DNA from: Candidatus Woesearchaeota archaeon UBA153
Lineage (GTDB): Archaea > Nanobdellota > Nanobdellia > Woesearchaeales > UBA525
DNA: 29,377 bases
Assembly: GCA_002503705.1 (NCBI GenBank)
Contig: DASH01000044.1
Coordinates: forward strand, 1 to 29,377
Direction of reading: 5' to 3'
The notes under the pieces were generated by a model, which was not told where the DNA came from, did not search any database, and worked only from the letters and a program-made list of their open reading frames with translations. Position 1 is the first letter of the stretch. Every line of letters begins with the position of its first letter. Shown piece after piece: positions 6,964 through 14,588 of this stretch. The position numbers and the translations under genes are program-made.

Positions 6964-9006
6964 TCAAGAGGAACATGTCGTCTTGCACTCTCGCGGCAAG
7001 GCTGTGCAACAAGTGAGTACCCCTTCGCACGTATTCGAAGTAGTACACTGCGCGTGCCCGTCGCAGTCTTCATCATCGAGATTTCCTCTTATTTCATCAG
7101 TTCCAAGCGTCTCATCACTACACGCTTGAGCGCCGTGAGCACAATAATACGTTCCTTCCTTGCAGGAGTCACTATCCAAACCATCGCAAAGGGCGCCGTA
7201 CCAAGTCTCCCCGCTCCCGTCAAGAGTCCCTGAGTTACAATCATTGTCGACGCCGTCGCAGAGTTCCGCCGCTCCCGGGTGAATCGCCGCGTTAGCGTCA
7301 TTGCAATCGCCAGGCAACGTCCCAGTATACGGCGCGAACGGCCCGCACGCATTTTTCATGGCGGCGCCAGTAGCGTAGTACGTATCGCCGTCAGCGTCAT
7401 AATAGAACGTGAACGTCGGGAGTCCGTCGTCCACTTCACCGTCGCAATCATTGTCTTGGTTGTCGCACACCTCGACCTGCTCCGTCTTGACGTCCTGGCA
7501 GAACTGTTGCGCGTACGAGCAGTTGAAGAGGTCATCGTAGCAGACGTCATCATCCTCCTCGCTGTCGCACGAGTTGAGATACCATGCTTCACCGCTCCCG
7601 TCAGGGGTGTTCTCATTGCAATCGTTATCGATGGAGTCGCAAAGGTCGCTCCGTCCAGGGTTGATGAACGGGTTCTGGTCGTTGCAGTCGCCGGCGACGA
7701 TTGCCGAGTACCACGTTCCCGGCGCGCAGGACGTCACGAAGTCGCTCGCGTTCCCATACCCGTCCTCGTCGAAGTCCATATAATAGATCGTCGAGTCTTG
7801 ACCGTCGACGCTCCCATCGGCGGTGGTTTCGTTGCAATCATTGTCGACGCCGTCGCAGAGTTCCGCCGCTCCCGGGTGGACGCACTGCGGACACGTGCTG
7901 TTCGGCACGAAGCCGCACCGGTCGAGAGGGATGGAAGAACAAAGAATCTTCTTACCGAGTTGTGTGACTTCAATGGATACCTGCGCGGGGTCGCGGTCGT
8001 CGCAATCGCCAGAGTTCGTCACGTAGCCGATTGGTTGCTCACAAGCCTTGATCGAGAATAAGAGGGTCCCGTACCCGTCGCCGTCGAGATCGCGGTAATA
8101 CGACTGCAGGGGAGATGACAAACCATCATCAATCACGCCGTTGCAGTCGTCGTCCTTGCCATTGCACAACTCCGTCGCTCCAGGGCGTATCGTCGCGTTG
8201 GCGTCGTCGCAATCATCGCCATTGTCGACGTAACCGGTCGGTTGCGTTCCCGCGCAGTACTCTGCAGGGTAGTTCGGGTTCCCGTACCCGTCGCGGTCAG
8301 CGTCGAGGTAGTAGGTCGTCTTGACGCCTTCATCAACCCGATCGTCGCAATTGTTATCGACGCCGTCGCAGACCTCCGTCGCGCCAGGGTGGATTGCCGC
8401 GTTGGCGTCATCGCAGTCACCGCCGCAAGTCTCGAAGCCGTCATCGTCAACGTCGAAGCACTCCGCTGACGATCCCGTCACGCCTTCGATGATCTCTTGA
8501 AGGGAGACGAACCCGTTGGACGCGGTGAGCCGGAAGCTCGCCCGCCCGGCGTGCGCGCCATCCTTGAAGATGCCGCCGTTCGCTCGCGACGTATTCGGGA
8601 GTCCGGCGCTGAGCTTGACGTCCGTGAAGAAGACCGCTTTGTTCAAGCCCGCTTTCGTCAGGTACGTGAAGACGAGCTCGCCGCCGTCACCAGCCACCGT
8701 GACGTTCTGGACGTTGTCAGGAAGGTTGACGCTCAAGACTTTCCACGAGCCGGAGCCTTGCGCGGCGACCTGCATGGCGGCGCTCGAGAACGTCTTTCCG
8801 ATCGTCGCGTAGTGCGTCGTCGAGAGTCCGGAAGCGGTGCTTTGCGAGTACAGGTAGAAAAAATAGATGCCGGGGATGAGGACGCCGATCGTGAAGGCGA
8901 GGATGAGGATGTACTCGAGGCTGAGTTGGCCGACGCTCGCGCCGAGACGCTCTCGTCCCTGAACGCTTCTCGTCAGACCTCTTTTCAGACCTCTCCGCCC
9001 CACCAC
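6964..9006 (-). CDS. Pilin fused to MopE-type metal-binding repeats (class III signal, surface protein)
   Basis: 680 residues. Basic leader to G26, then QLSLEYILILAF, a textbook class III Q-x-S-x-E signal with cleavage expected after G26; membrane/assembly helix to about residue 52; pilin head about 55-175. From about 180 to 660 there are about six copies of the MopE-type motif (DCDDxNxxIxPGAxExCDGxDNDCDG), at about 197-227, 265-295, 334-398, 440-470, 511-528 and 567-597, plus a degenerate last copy near 635-650. Between them are D-x-D-x-DGYG calcium-loop-like segments. The repeat is named after a copper-binding site in MopE; in other proteins it probably binds Ca2+. Very Cys-rich. Tandem GTG codons at 9006/9003 sit about 27 nt below a TATA box, so it is probably leaderless. 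First gene of a three-pilin operon; a metal-dependent adhesive pilus subunit is inferred. Confidence 0.85.
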   Translation of the reverse strand: MVGRRGLKRGLTRSVQGRERLGASVGQLSLEYILILAFTIGVLIPGIYFFYLYSQSTASGLSTTHYATIGKTFSSAAMQVAAQGSGSWKVLSVNLPDNVQNVTVAGDGGELVFTYLTKAGLNKAVFFTDVKLSAGLPNTSRANGGIFKDGAHAGRASFRLTASNGFVSLQEIIEGVTGSSAECFDVDDDGFETCGGDCDDANAAIHPGATEVCDGVDNNCDDRVDEGVKTTYYLDADRDGYGNPNYPAEYCAGTQPTGYVDNGDDCDDANATIRPGATELCNGKDDDCNGVIDDGLSSPLQSYYRDLDGDGYGTLLFSIKACEQPIGYVTNSGDCDDRDPAQVSIEVTQLGKKILCSSIPLDRCGFVPNSTCPQCVHPGAAELCDGVDNDCNETTADGSVDGQDSTIYYMDFDEDGYGNASDFVTSCAPGTWYSAIVAGDCNDQNPFINPGRSDLCDSIDNDCNENTPDGSGEAWYLNSCDSEEDDDVCYDDLFNCSYAQQFCQDVKTEQVEVCDNQDNDCDGEVDDGLPTFTFYYDADGDTYYATGAAMKNACGPFAPYTGTLPGDCNDANAAIHPGAAELCDGVDNDCNSGTLDGSGETWYGALCDGLDSDSCKEGTYYCAHGAQACSDETLGTDEIRGNLDDEDCDGHAQCTTSNTCEGVLTCCTALPRECKTTCSS

Positions 9007-9027
9007 GACCCCCGCACCGGCGATGAA

Positions 9028-9038
9028 GGTTTAAAAAG
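9028..9038 (-). promoter_or_regulatory. TATA box for the pilin operon
   Basis: Minus strand CTTTTTAAACC, about 27 nt upstream of the GTG at 9006; leaderless type. Confidence 0.6.
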
Positions 9039-9053
9039 TTAACCGTCGATGAG

Positions 9054-9090
9054 GCCGCCACGGCAGAGTCACACGACTTTTCCACCGCGG
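9054..9090 (+). repeat. Interspersed dyad repeat, copy B (opposite orientation)
   Basis: Plus strand GCCGCCACGGCAGAGTC, then ACACGACTTTT, then CCACCGCGG. It is the same element as copy A but inverted, placed between two divergent promoters, where no plus-strand gene needs terminating. That argues against a pure terminator role. Confidence 0.6.
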
Positions 9091-9107
9091 TCGATTCCGA
9101 CAATATC

Positions 9108-9117
9108 CTTATAAAGA
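9108..9117 (+). promoter_or_regulatory. TATA box for the moxR-VWA operon
   Basis: CTTATAAAGA centred about 26 nt upstream of the ATG at 9138; leaderless type. Confidence 0.65.
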
Positions 9118-9137
9118 ACCGGTCGTTTTCCCTCTTG

Positions 9138-10151
9138 ATGGCGCTTGACAAGGAGTTCCTCCAGAAGATCTTAGACAACCCGTTCTCGGACATCCTCGGA
9201 CAGGACGAGACGAAACTCGCGCTGAAGAGCGCGTTGTACGTCGGCCGAAACGTGATCATCGTCGGAAGACCGGGCATTGGAAAGACGACGCTCGCGAAGA
9301 ACGTCGCGAAAATCCTCCCCGACCTGACCGTAAACGATTGCGGTTTCCACTGCCTGCCCGGCAAGCCGAGCTGCCCCTCGTGCAAGGCGATGAAGAAGAG
9401 CGTGGAGAAGACCGTTACTGGCGCCGAGCGTTTCGTCCGCGTCCAAGGGAGTCCGGACTTGAGCGCCGAAGACCTCTTAGGCGACATCGACCCGGTGAAA
9501 GCGCTCCAGTACGGCCCGTTGAGCGTTGAAGCGTTCACGCCCGGCAAGCTCTTCAAGGCGAACAACGGCATCCTCTTCTTCGACGAGGTCAACCGTTGCA
9601 GCGAGAAACTCCAGAACGCGCTCCTGCAAGCATTAGAAGAGAAGAAAGTGACCATCGGCAGTTACGACGTTGAGTTCGAGGTGGACTTCCTCTTCATCGG
9701 CACGATGAACCCTGAGGACGGCAGCACGGAGAAGCTGAGCGACGTCTTCCTCGACCGGTTCGACCTCGTCGAGATGCACTACCCGGAGAGCGTGGCGAGA
9801 GAAGAGGCCATTCTCGACGCGAAAGCGAAACGAGTGGAGGGCGTCTCGTTCCCGCCCGGCTTGCGCCGGCACGTCGTCGAGTTCATCCGCGCGTTGAGAG
9901 CGGACAAGAACATCGAGAAGCGCCCGAGCGTCCGCGCCACGATCGGCATCGTCGAACGCGCGCAAGCCCTCGCGATGGTCCGCGGCGGGAAGAAGGTGAC
10001 GCCGGACGATGTCGAAGCGGTCCTTCTCTCAGTCTTGAGCCATCGTATCAGCCTCAAGCCGAGCGTCAAGTACTTGGAGAGTCCTGAAGCGTACGTGCGG
10101 CAGAAGCATGCCGAGTTCTCCACGACCCACTCGTTCGGGGGTGAGGGGTAA
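9138..10151 (+). CDS. MoxR/ChlI-type AAA+ ATPase
   Basis: 337 residues. Walker A GRPGIGKT (43-50), Walker B ILFFDE (145-150), sensor-1 GTMNPED (N191) and Arg finger region LDRFD (R207) give the MoxR / Mg-chelatase ChlI-like AAA+ subfamily. A four-cysteine insertion (C68, C72, C79, C82) after Walker A matches the Cys-containing loop of archaeal ChlI homologues and may bind zinc. The next gene encodes a VWA-MIDAS protein and overlaps the end of this one; such MoxR-VWA pairs act as ATP-driven remodelling or metal-insertion machines. No tetrapyrrole gene is nearby, so chelatase activity is not supported. The ATG at 9138 is preferred over an adjacent TTG at 9135 because of promoter spacing. Confidence 0.92.
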   Translation: MALDKEFLQKILDNPFSDILGQDETKLALKSALYVGRNVIIVGRPGIGKTTLAKNVAKILPDLTVNDCGFHCLPGKPSCPSCKAMKKSVEKTVTGAERFVRVQGSPDLSAEDLLGDIDPVKALQYGPLSVEAFTPGKLFKANNGILFFDEVNRCSEKLQNALLQALEEKKVTIGSYDVEFEVDFLFIGTMNPEDGSTEKLSDVFLDRFDLVEMHYPESVAREEAILDAKAKRVEGVSFPPGLRRHVVEFIRALRADKNIEKRPSVRATIGIVERAQALAMVRGGKKVTPDDVEAVLLSVLSHRISLKPSVKYLESPEAYVRQKHAEFSTTHSFGGEG

Positions 10152-11367
10152 CTCCCTCCCTGAAGAGCAAGACGACGAAGACGTTTCTCTCGACGAAGGT
10201 TCAGTGATTGAGGAGCTCCCGGGAGCGCCGGGTTCCGACCCTGATGAAGAGCGGTTGATGCACTCCGTCCTCGAGAACGACGAGCAAGCGATTGATGACG
10301 GCAAGGTGATCGCCGAGTCGTTCAACCAAGGCGTGGGCAGCTTCACGCCAGACCTCTTGTTCAAGAACCTCGTGAAGAACTTCCAGAACGCGAAGCGGTT
10401 GTATGGGGAGACCCTCCTGAGAGAGCTCACCTCGTACCGACCGGAGTACGTCGAACGCAACCTCTCCATCCCGGAGTTCCGCGACAAGCTCCAACGCGTG
10501 ATCGCGGACCGTGTTGAAGGCCTGAAAGAACGAGGCGTCCTGGACAGCGAGGGCGTCGTCACCAAGCAAGGATCGAGGCTTGCGGCCCTCGTCCTCGCCG
10601 TCGAAGAGCTCGACCACCTCGCCAGCAAAGGCCTCGGCCGTCTCGATCGGAAAGAGCGCGACAAGTACGGCGAAAAGGAGGACGCGGTCCAGTACGCGAA
10701 GAGCGTCCACCGGTTCCGCGACGTCGCGTTGAAGCGAAGCGTGAAGACCGCCCTTCGACGAGGCCACACGACGCTGGAGGAGCGCGACCTGCAAGCGTAC
10801 GAGCGACGACGGAAAGGCAGGATTCAGGTCGTCTTCGCGGTGGACAGCTCGGGCAGCATGCGCGGCGAGAAGATCAGCATGTGCAAGCGCGCCGGCATCG
10901 CGCTCGCGTACAAGGCGATCGAGGAGGGGAATGAAGCGGGCCTCGTCGTCTTCACGAGCGAGATTGAAGCGGCGATCGCGCCGACGCGCTCGTTCACAGA
11001 GCTCTTAGATCAACTCGTCACGATTAAAGCGGGCTGGGAGACCGACCTGGCGAAGACGATTGACGCCGCCGCAGGCCTCTTCTCGAAAGGCAAGCATACG
11101 AAACACTTGGTCATCCTGACGGACGCCCTCCCGACGAAGGGCAAGGATCCGAAACGAGACTCGCTGAAAGCGGCGGGGAACGCGAGAGACGCGGGAGTCA
11201 CGATCAGCATGGTCGGCATCAACCTCGACGTTGACGGGGAGAAGCTCGCGCGCGACCTCGTCGAGGTCGGCGCGGGAAGACTGTACCGTGTCGAGAATCT
11301 TGAGGAGCTCGACCGCGTCGTCCTGGAGGATTACGACCGTCTCCGGGAGGACGCGGGGAGCGCGTAG
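10108..11367 (+). CDS. VWA-domain protein paired with MoxR (ChlD-like)
   Basis: 419 residues from ATG 10108, or 408 from GTG 10141. The GTG start gives an 11-nt overlap with the ATPase gene and may be the true one; the ATG would overlap by 44 nt. An acidic N-terminal stretch (about 17-50) is followed by a mostly helical region (about 50-235), then a VWA domain (about 238-419) with an intact MIDAS: DSSGS (246-250), a Thr/Ser-bearing loop (TDLAKTIDAA) and TDALPT (D339). The domain should bind Mg2+ and a partner protein. Together with the upstream AAA+ protein it resembles the ChlI/ChlD or CoxD/CoxE type pair: ATP-driven activation of an unknown client. Co-transcribed and translationally coupled. 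Confidence 0.9.
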   Translation: MPSSPRPTRSGVRGNSLPEEQDDEDVSLDEGSVIEELPGAPGSDPDEERLMHSVLENDEQAIDDGKVIAESFNQGVGSFTPDLLFKNLVKNFQNAKRLYGETLLRELTSYRPEYVERNLSIPEFRDKLQRVIADRVEGLKERGVLDSEGVVTKQGSRLAALVLAVEELDHLASKGLGRLDRKERDKYGEKEDAVQYAKSVHRFRDVALKRSVKTALRRGHTTLEERDLQAYERRRKGRIQVVFAVDSSGSMRGEKISMCKRAGIALAYKAIEEGNEAGLVVFTSEIEAAIAPTRSFTELLDQLVTIKAGWETDLAKTIDAAAGLFSKGKHTKHLVILTDALPTKGKDPKRDSLKAAGNARDAGVTISMVGINLDVDGEKLARDLVEVGAGRLYRVENLEELDRVVLEDYDRLREDAGSA

Positions 11368-11726
11368 GCGCGCTCTGCAGCCGAAGGAATGGCCGCGCCC
11401 GGGTTCATCGCTCCGTCTCGAGCCCCTCATCGAAAAAAGGTAGTTGTTGAGCGCTCTCGGGTCGAAATCCCCGCGAGGAACGACGAGAGCGCGTCGCAGG
11501 GGGGTCGGTCGCGAGGCCTCCGAGCGACCTACGAGGACGTCGTCCGAGTTCGCCCCCGTCCGGGACGCAGCGCTCACCAGTTCACGTCAAGGATTTCGAA
11601 GGCGCTCAACAAATACGAAAAAAAGGTTTCCCCTCTCCCTCTTCTTCCCGGTGGATGGCCGAGCGTGCAAGAAAGAGTTTCGTGCCGTCTCACGCTAGCA
11701 CGCCGCGCAACGCCGCACATGAGGAT
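11368..11726 (+). other. Intergenic region without a supported gene
   Basis: 359 nt between two converging genes. It holds a perfect 9-bp inverted repeat, GCGCTCTCG (11451-11459) and CGAGAGCGC (11484-11492), and two A-runs (11431-11437 and about 11619-11626) that are T-runs on the minus strand and could terminate the minus gene ending at 11727. Short ORFs here are compositionally random. No tRNA or recognised ncRNA is seen. Confidence 0.5.
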
Positions 11727-12107
11727 TCACGCCGCTGTTCTCGCCTTGATGCGCGGCCCTGTATAGTACGCGTGGCTGCGCATCCGGCCGTCGTTGCACA
11801 AGAGGTAGCGTTCGTGCAGCGCGGCCCTGATCAGGTAGGGTTGCGTGCGCGGCGGAAGCCAGCGGAGGACATTGTCGCGCTCTTCAGGATACTTGATGTA
11901 ATACTCGAGGAGTTCTCGCTCGACGATTGTGAGGGCGCCGTCGCCGCTCTCGGGACTGTCGGCCTTGAGCGCGAGCAAGACTCTGGAGAGCGTCTTGTCG
12001 GGCGCGCCGCGCAAGCCGAGGCGCTTCAGCAAGATGAGCTCTGGACTGTTCAACTCTCGGGCGAGGATGCCGTACTCTTTCCGTGCTCTCGGCGGTATCG
12101 ATTCCAT
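11727..12107 (-). CDS. Hypothetical protein, 126 residues
   Basis: Not recognised. A soluble protein of mixed charge, mostly helical, with ERELLEYYIKYPEERDNVLRW in the middle (about 64-84) and a basic, aromatic C-terminal part with RYLLCNDGRMRSHAYYTGPRIKAR. The amino-acid composition and absence of low-complexity runs look like real coding sequence, and the opposite-strand ORFs are worse. No clear TATA box or SD precedes the ATG at 12107, so the start is uncertain. T-runs downstream on its strand (near 11619-11626) could be its terminator. It lies on the same strand as the diadenylate-cyclase-like gene but over 500 nt away, so co-transcription is doubtful. Confidence 0.5.
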   Translation of the reverse strand: MESIPPRARKEYGILARELNSPELILLKRLGLRGAPDKTLSRVLLALKADSPESGDGALTIVERELLEYYIKYPEERDNVLRWLPPRTQPYLIRAALHERYLLCNDGRMRSHAYYTGPRIKARTAA

Positions 12108-12635
12108 GCTCTCAGCTTCGCGGCCGTCTTCGCGACCAGCTTCGGATTGTCATGTCACGTCACGTCTTGAACTGTCAAAAAAAGGAAAAAAAGTCGTTGG
12201 GGGCGGCGGTCGGCGGGACGTTCATGTTCGCGAATCGTTCGTTGTCGTGCTCATCTCCTTCGCGTCCGTCATTCCTGCTCTGACCGTCGTCCAGAGCCGT
12301 CCTCGGCTCGTCGTCGGCACGCTTGCGAGTACTGGCCAAGATCGCGAGCGACGAAACCCGGTTGGAGACTCGGGCATGCCGAACGGTTTGTTGGCGTTGG
12401 CGCGGGTGAGCGGCTCGTGAGTCGGACGACTCGCGGCTCTCGTGTCTCGCGTCGATGGTCGCCGGGCGTTCGACAGCTCATCGGTGAGTCTGGCGGTCGG
12501 ATTCGCGGAGAACCGTGCACGGGGGAGGGTCGCGCGCGCTCGTTGCCCGAAGGTCGAGAGTGCTGACTCTGTCGGTGCGGGCGGGGAGGGGCGCGGGACT
12601 GGCGCTCTCGTGTTGGACGGTTCAGTGTCGCGAGT
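12108..12635. other. Long GC-rich intergenic region, no supported gene
   Basis: 528 nt. The overlapping short ORFs are Arg/Ser-rich shadows without SD or promoter. The only clear signal is two A7 runs at 12177-12183 and 12186-12192; on the minus strand these are two T7 tracts separated by CC, which would end a transcript coming from the diadenylate-cyclase-like gene about 450 nt upstream. If so, that mRNA has a long 3' part that could contain a non-coding RNA, but no known fold was recognised. Confidence 0.4.
12174..12194 (-). terminator. Double T-tract terminator
   Basis: Minus strand shows CTTTTTTTCCTTTTTTTGA. Archaeal RNA polymerase terminates at such T-rich non-template tracts without needing a hairpin. 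It could end transcription from the 12636-13562 gene. Confidence 0.45.
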
Positions 12636-13562
12636 TCACGTCTTGGCGTCGCCTCCTTCGGTCGTGGCGAGTGCCGCCCTGGCCGAACTGTACGCGCAGT
12701 TGGTGCGATCGTAACGGTGGGTCGTGTGCAGATACCCTTTGATGACGGTGAGCGTCCCGTCGGGGATTTCGCTCTTGACGATGGCGACGCTGTTGGGAAT
12801 GTACCGGCAGAACGCCGCGGCGCTGCTGTGGCGCGCGTTCCAGTCGAGAGGGTTCTCGTCTTCCTCTTCGCTGGTCAGGGAGGCGGTGATGCGGGTGCGC
12901 GTGAGCAAGACGTCGCCGTTTCGGTTGACGAAGACGGCGAGGTCCTGTTCACGCATGTCTTCGAGGAGCTCCGCGAACGCTCGCGGGCTCTCGAAGAGGT
13001 TGAGCTGTTGGCGGTAGCCTAAGGGGGCTCCGTTCCGGGAGGCTCGTTCCTGGCCGCCGCCGACATACAGGAGGTCCTTTCGTCTGTCCTCAGTCAGGAC
13101 GCGCATCTTCGTCGTGAGGTGTTCGTCGCCGATGAGGACGGTGAGGGGCGCGAGTCTCTCGTCGTTCGCGTGGCGTTCCGCGTACTGGAGGACCGCGTCA
13201 AGGACTGCGTCGTGCGTGCGTTTCGGGACATTGACTGGCGGGTAGCGCCACTCGACGCGTTTCGGCTTCGCGTCGTACCCTTCGCGGAGCAGGAATTGTT
13301 CTTGAAGCCCGGGGGGGAGGCGCTGGTAGAGCTGTTGGAGGATTTGGAGCGCTTGGGTCGGGCTCTCTTCGATCGCTTCTAAGAGGAAGGAGGGTGGTGT
13401 TGAGGTGTAGGTTTGCGAGGCGGGTTGTTCGACGAGCATCGTCTCGAGGACTGCGTCGTGGCCAGGCGAAACGTCTGTGTCGAGAGGAGTTCCAGCAGAG
13501 GCGAGAGCTGCTGTATCGGTGGCGGCGTGGGAGCGCGCTGTCGGTGGACGGACTGTCGCCAT
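12636..13562 (-). CDS. Diadenylate cyclase (DAC)-domain-like protein, divergent active site
   Basis: 308 residues from ATG 13562 (321 from GTG 13601, which is possible). The first about 55 residues are Ala/Thr/Pro-rich and low complexity; a helical part follows (about 55-110). From about 117 on, the order of elements resembles the archaeal DAC/DisA_N fold: a helix DAVLDAVLQYAERH, TVLIGDEH, RQQLNLFESPRAFAELL, a strand AVFVNRNGDVLL preceded by D-L-A (207-209) where active enzymes have D-G-A, then ARHSSAAAF (243-251) at the RHR/GARH-x-AA position, then VAIVKSE and GTLTVIKGY. Active enzymes make cyclic di-AMP from two ATP. The Gly-to-Leu change in the DGA motif may reduce or abolish activity. Assignment is from motif order only. 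Confidence 0.6.
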   Translation of the reverse strand: MATVRPPTARSHAATDTAALASAGTPLDTDVSPGHDAVLETMLVEQPASQTYTSTPPSFLLEAIEESPTQALQILQQLYQRLPPGLQEQFLLREGYDAKPKRVEWRYPPVNVPKRTHDAVLDAVLQYAERHANDERLAPLTVLIGDEHLTTKMRVLTEDRRKDLLYVGGGQERASRNGAPLGYRQQLNLFESPRAFAELLEDMREQDLAVFVNRNGDVLLTRTRITASLTSEEEDENPLDWNARHSSAAAFCRYIPNSVAIVKSEIPDGTLTVIKGYLHTTHRYDRTNCAYSSARAALATTEGGDAKT

Positions 13563-13629
13563 ATGAACATAACCCCTGTTCTTGTGAACGTGATACGTCA
13601 CCCTCGGTGGTGCGAGCCGACGTATTCTA

Positions 13630-13685
13630 GTATACGAAATAGTATAACAGGATATATATAAACCTTCCTTTTTTGGTATACGAAA
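13630..13685. promoter_or_regulatory. Direct repeats GTATACGAAA bracketing a TATA box (candidate operator)
   Basis: GTATACGAAA occurs at 13630-13639 and again at 13676-13685. The TATA box of the minus-strand DAC-like gene (TTTATATATATC, 13651-13662) lies between them. A related AGTATAAC lies at 13641-13648. The exact 10-bp match, 46 bp apart and flanking the core promoter, looks like a transcription-factor site. It could also act on the plus-strand metallophosphoesterase gene, whose TATA is at 13710-13719. Confidence 0.5.
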
Positions 13686-13709
13686 ACCTACACAGCGCCT
13701 CCGGGATAG

Positions 13710-13719
13710 ATTTTAATAC
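13710..13719 (+). promoter_or_regulatory. TATA-like box for the metallophosphoesterase gene
   Basis: ATTTTAATAC about 95 nt upstream of the ATG at 13809, leaving a purine-rich leader of about 70 nt. Confidence 0.5.
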
Positions 13720-13808
13720 TGCAAGAGAGTCTCAGAAGAAGACAAAGTCGAGGACACGAGAAGACAAACCAAACGACACGAGAAGAGAAACGAGACGACG
13801 TGGAACGC

Positions 13809-14453
13809 ATGAAAATCCTCGCTTTCACCGACACGCACGGCAACACTCGAGCGCTCGCGACGATCAAAGAGCGCGTCAAGACAGAACGTCCCGACGTCGT
13901 CATCTGCCTCGGCGACCTCTCCGTCTTTGAACACCAGCTCGACGCGCTGCTCAGCAGACTCGAAATGCTCCGCGTCCCCGTCATCATGCTCCACGGCAAC
14001 CACGAACACGAACAACGCATGCGAGCAGCGTGCGCGCGATTCACGAGAATCACCTTCCTCCACAAAGACTCCCTCGAGATCGACGGCTGGACCTTCGTCG
14101 CGTACGGCGGCGGCGGGTTCCAAGACGAGTACGCGGAACTCGACACAATCTGGAAGCAACAATGGAGAAGAACGCCCTGGACGAAGACCGTCTTCTTGAG
14201 CCACGCGCCGCCGCACGGCACCGCGTTGGACAATGTCGGCGAGAAACAAGAGGAAGAATGGCACGTCGGGAGCAAGACGCTCGCCAAGCTCGTCGCGAAA
14301 CACCAACCGCGCGTCGTCCTCTCCGGACATATCCACGAGTGCTTCCACGCGACAGACTGGCTTGGCGAGTCGTTCCTCGCGAACCCGGGGCCGAACGGGA
14401 CGCTGTACGACCTCGACGACCTCCCGAAAAAAAGGAAGAAACAAAAAGAATGA
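13809..14453 (+). CDS. Calcineurin-like metallophosphoesterase
   Basis: 214 residues from ATG 13809 (a GTG at 13800 would add three). All five family motifs are present: D-x-H in FTDTHGN (D8, H10), GDLS (D36), GNHEHE (N64, H65), FLSHAPPHG and SGHIHECF. These bind two metal ions. The compact size and the conserved LANPGPNG near the end fit the small YfcE/MJ0936-like phosphodiesterases. The C terminus is a run of Lys (PKKRKKQKE) encoded in polypurine DNA. Next to a diadenylate-cyclase-like gene, it could degrade a cyclic nucleotide, but known c-di-AMP phosphodiesterases are usually other families, so this is only a suggestion. The substrate is unknown. Confidence 0.88.
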   Translation: MKILAFTDTHGNTRALATIKERVKTERPDVVICLGDLSVFEHQLDALLSRLEMLRVPVIMLHGNHEHEQRMRAACARFTRITFLHKDSLEIDGWTFVAYGGGGFQDEYAELDTIWKQQWRRTPWTKTVFLSHAPPHGTALDNVGEKQEEEWHVGSKTLAKLVAKHQPRVVLSGHIHECFHATDWLGESFLANPGPNGTLYDLDDLPKKRKKQKE

Positions 14454-14570
14454 CGAAAAGAGGAAGAAACATAAAGAACGAGAGAAAGAAGAAGAAAGCA
14501 TAACAAACGCATCCGAAGAAAAAAAGAATGACGAAAAAACCGTTCGAGAAGAAAGTAATATAAAGAACGC
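14443..14570 (+). repeat. Imperfect direct repeat in polypurine DNA
   Basis: AAAAAGAATGACGAAAA occurs at 14443-14459 (spanning the metallophosphoesterase stop) and at 14521-14537; both copies are followed by a related ATAAAGAACG (ending near 14480 and 14570). The second copy contains the TATA box of the next gene. It probably arose by local duplication. Confidence 0.5.
14555..14565 (+). promoter_or_regulatory. TATA box for the 177-residue protein gene
   Basis: GTAATATAAAG centred about 29 nt upstream of the ATG at 14589; leaderless type. Confidence 0.6.
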
Positions 14571-14588
14571 GTGAAGGGACGTACAACA

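Noticed and set aside
6432..7076. Extension of the last pilin frame upstream
   Set aside because: Arg-rich out-of-frame reading of the two preceding pilin genes.
9138..11367. Mg-chelatase (chlorophyll) genes
   Set aside because: Although ChlI/ChlD-like, no tetrapyrrole gene or ChlH-type partner is present; the generic MoxR-VWA naming is safer.
12442..12714. 90-codon plus ORF in the long intergenic region
   Set aside because: Biased composition, no SD or promoter, overlaps the end of the DAC-like gene.
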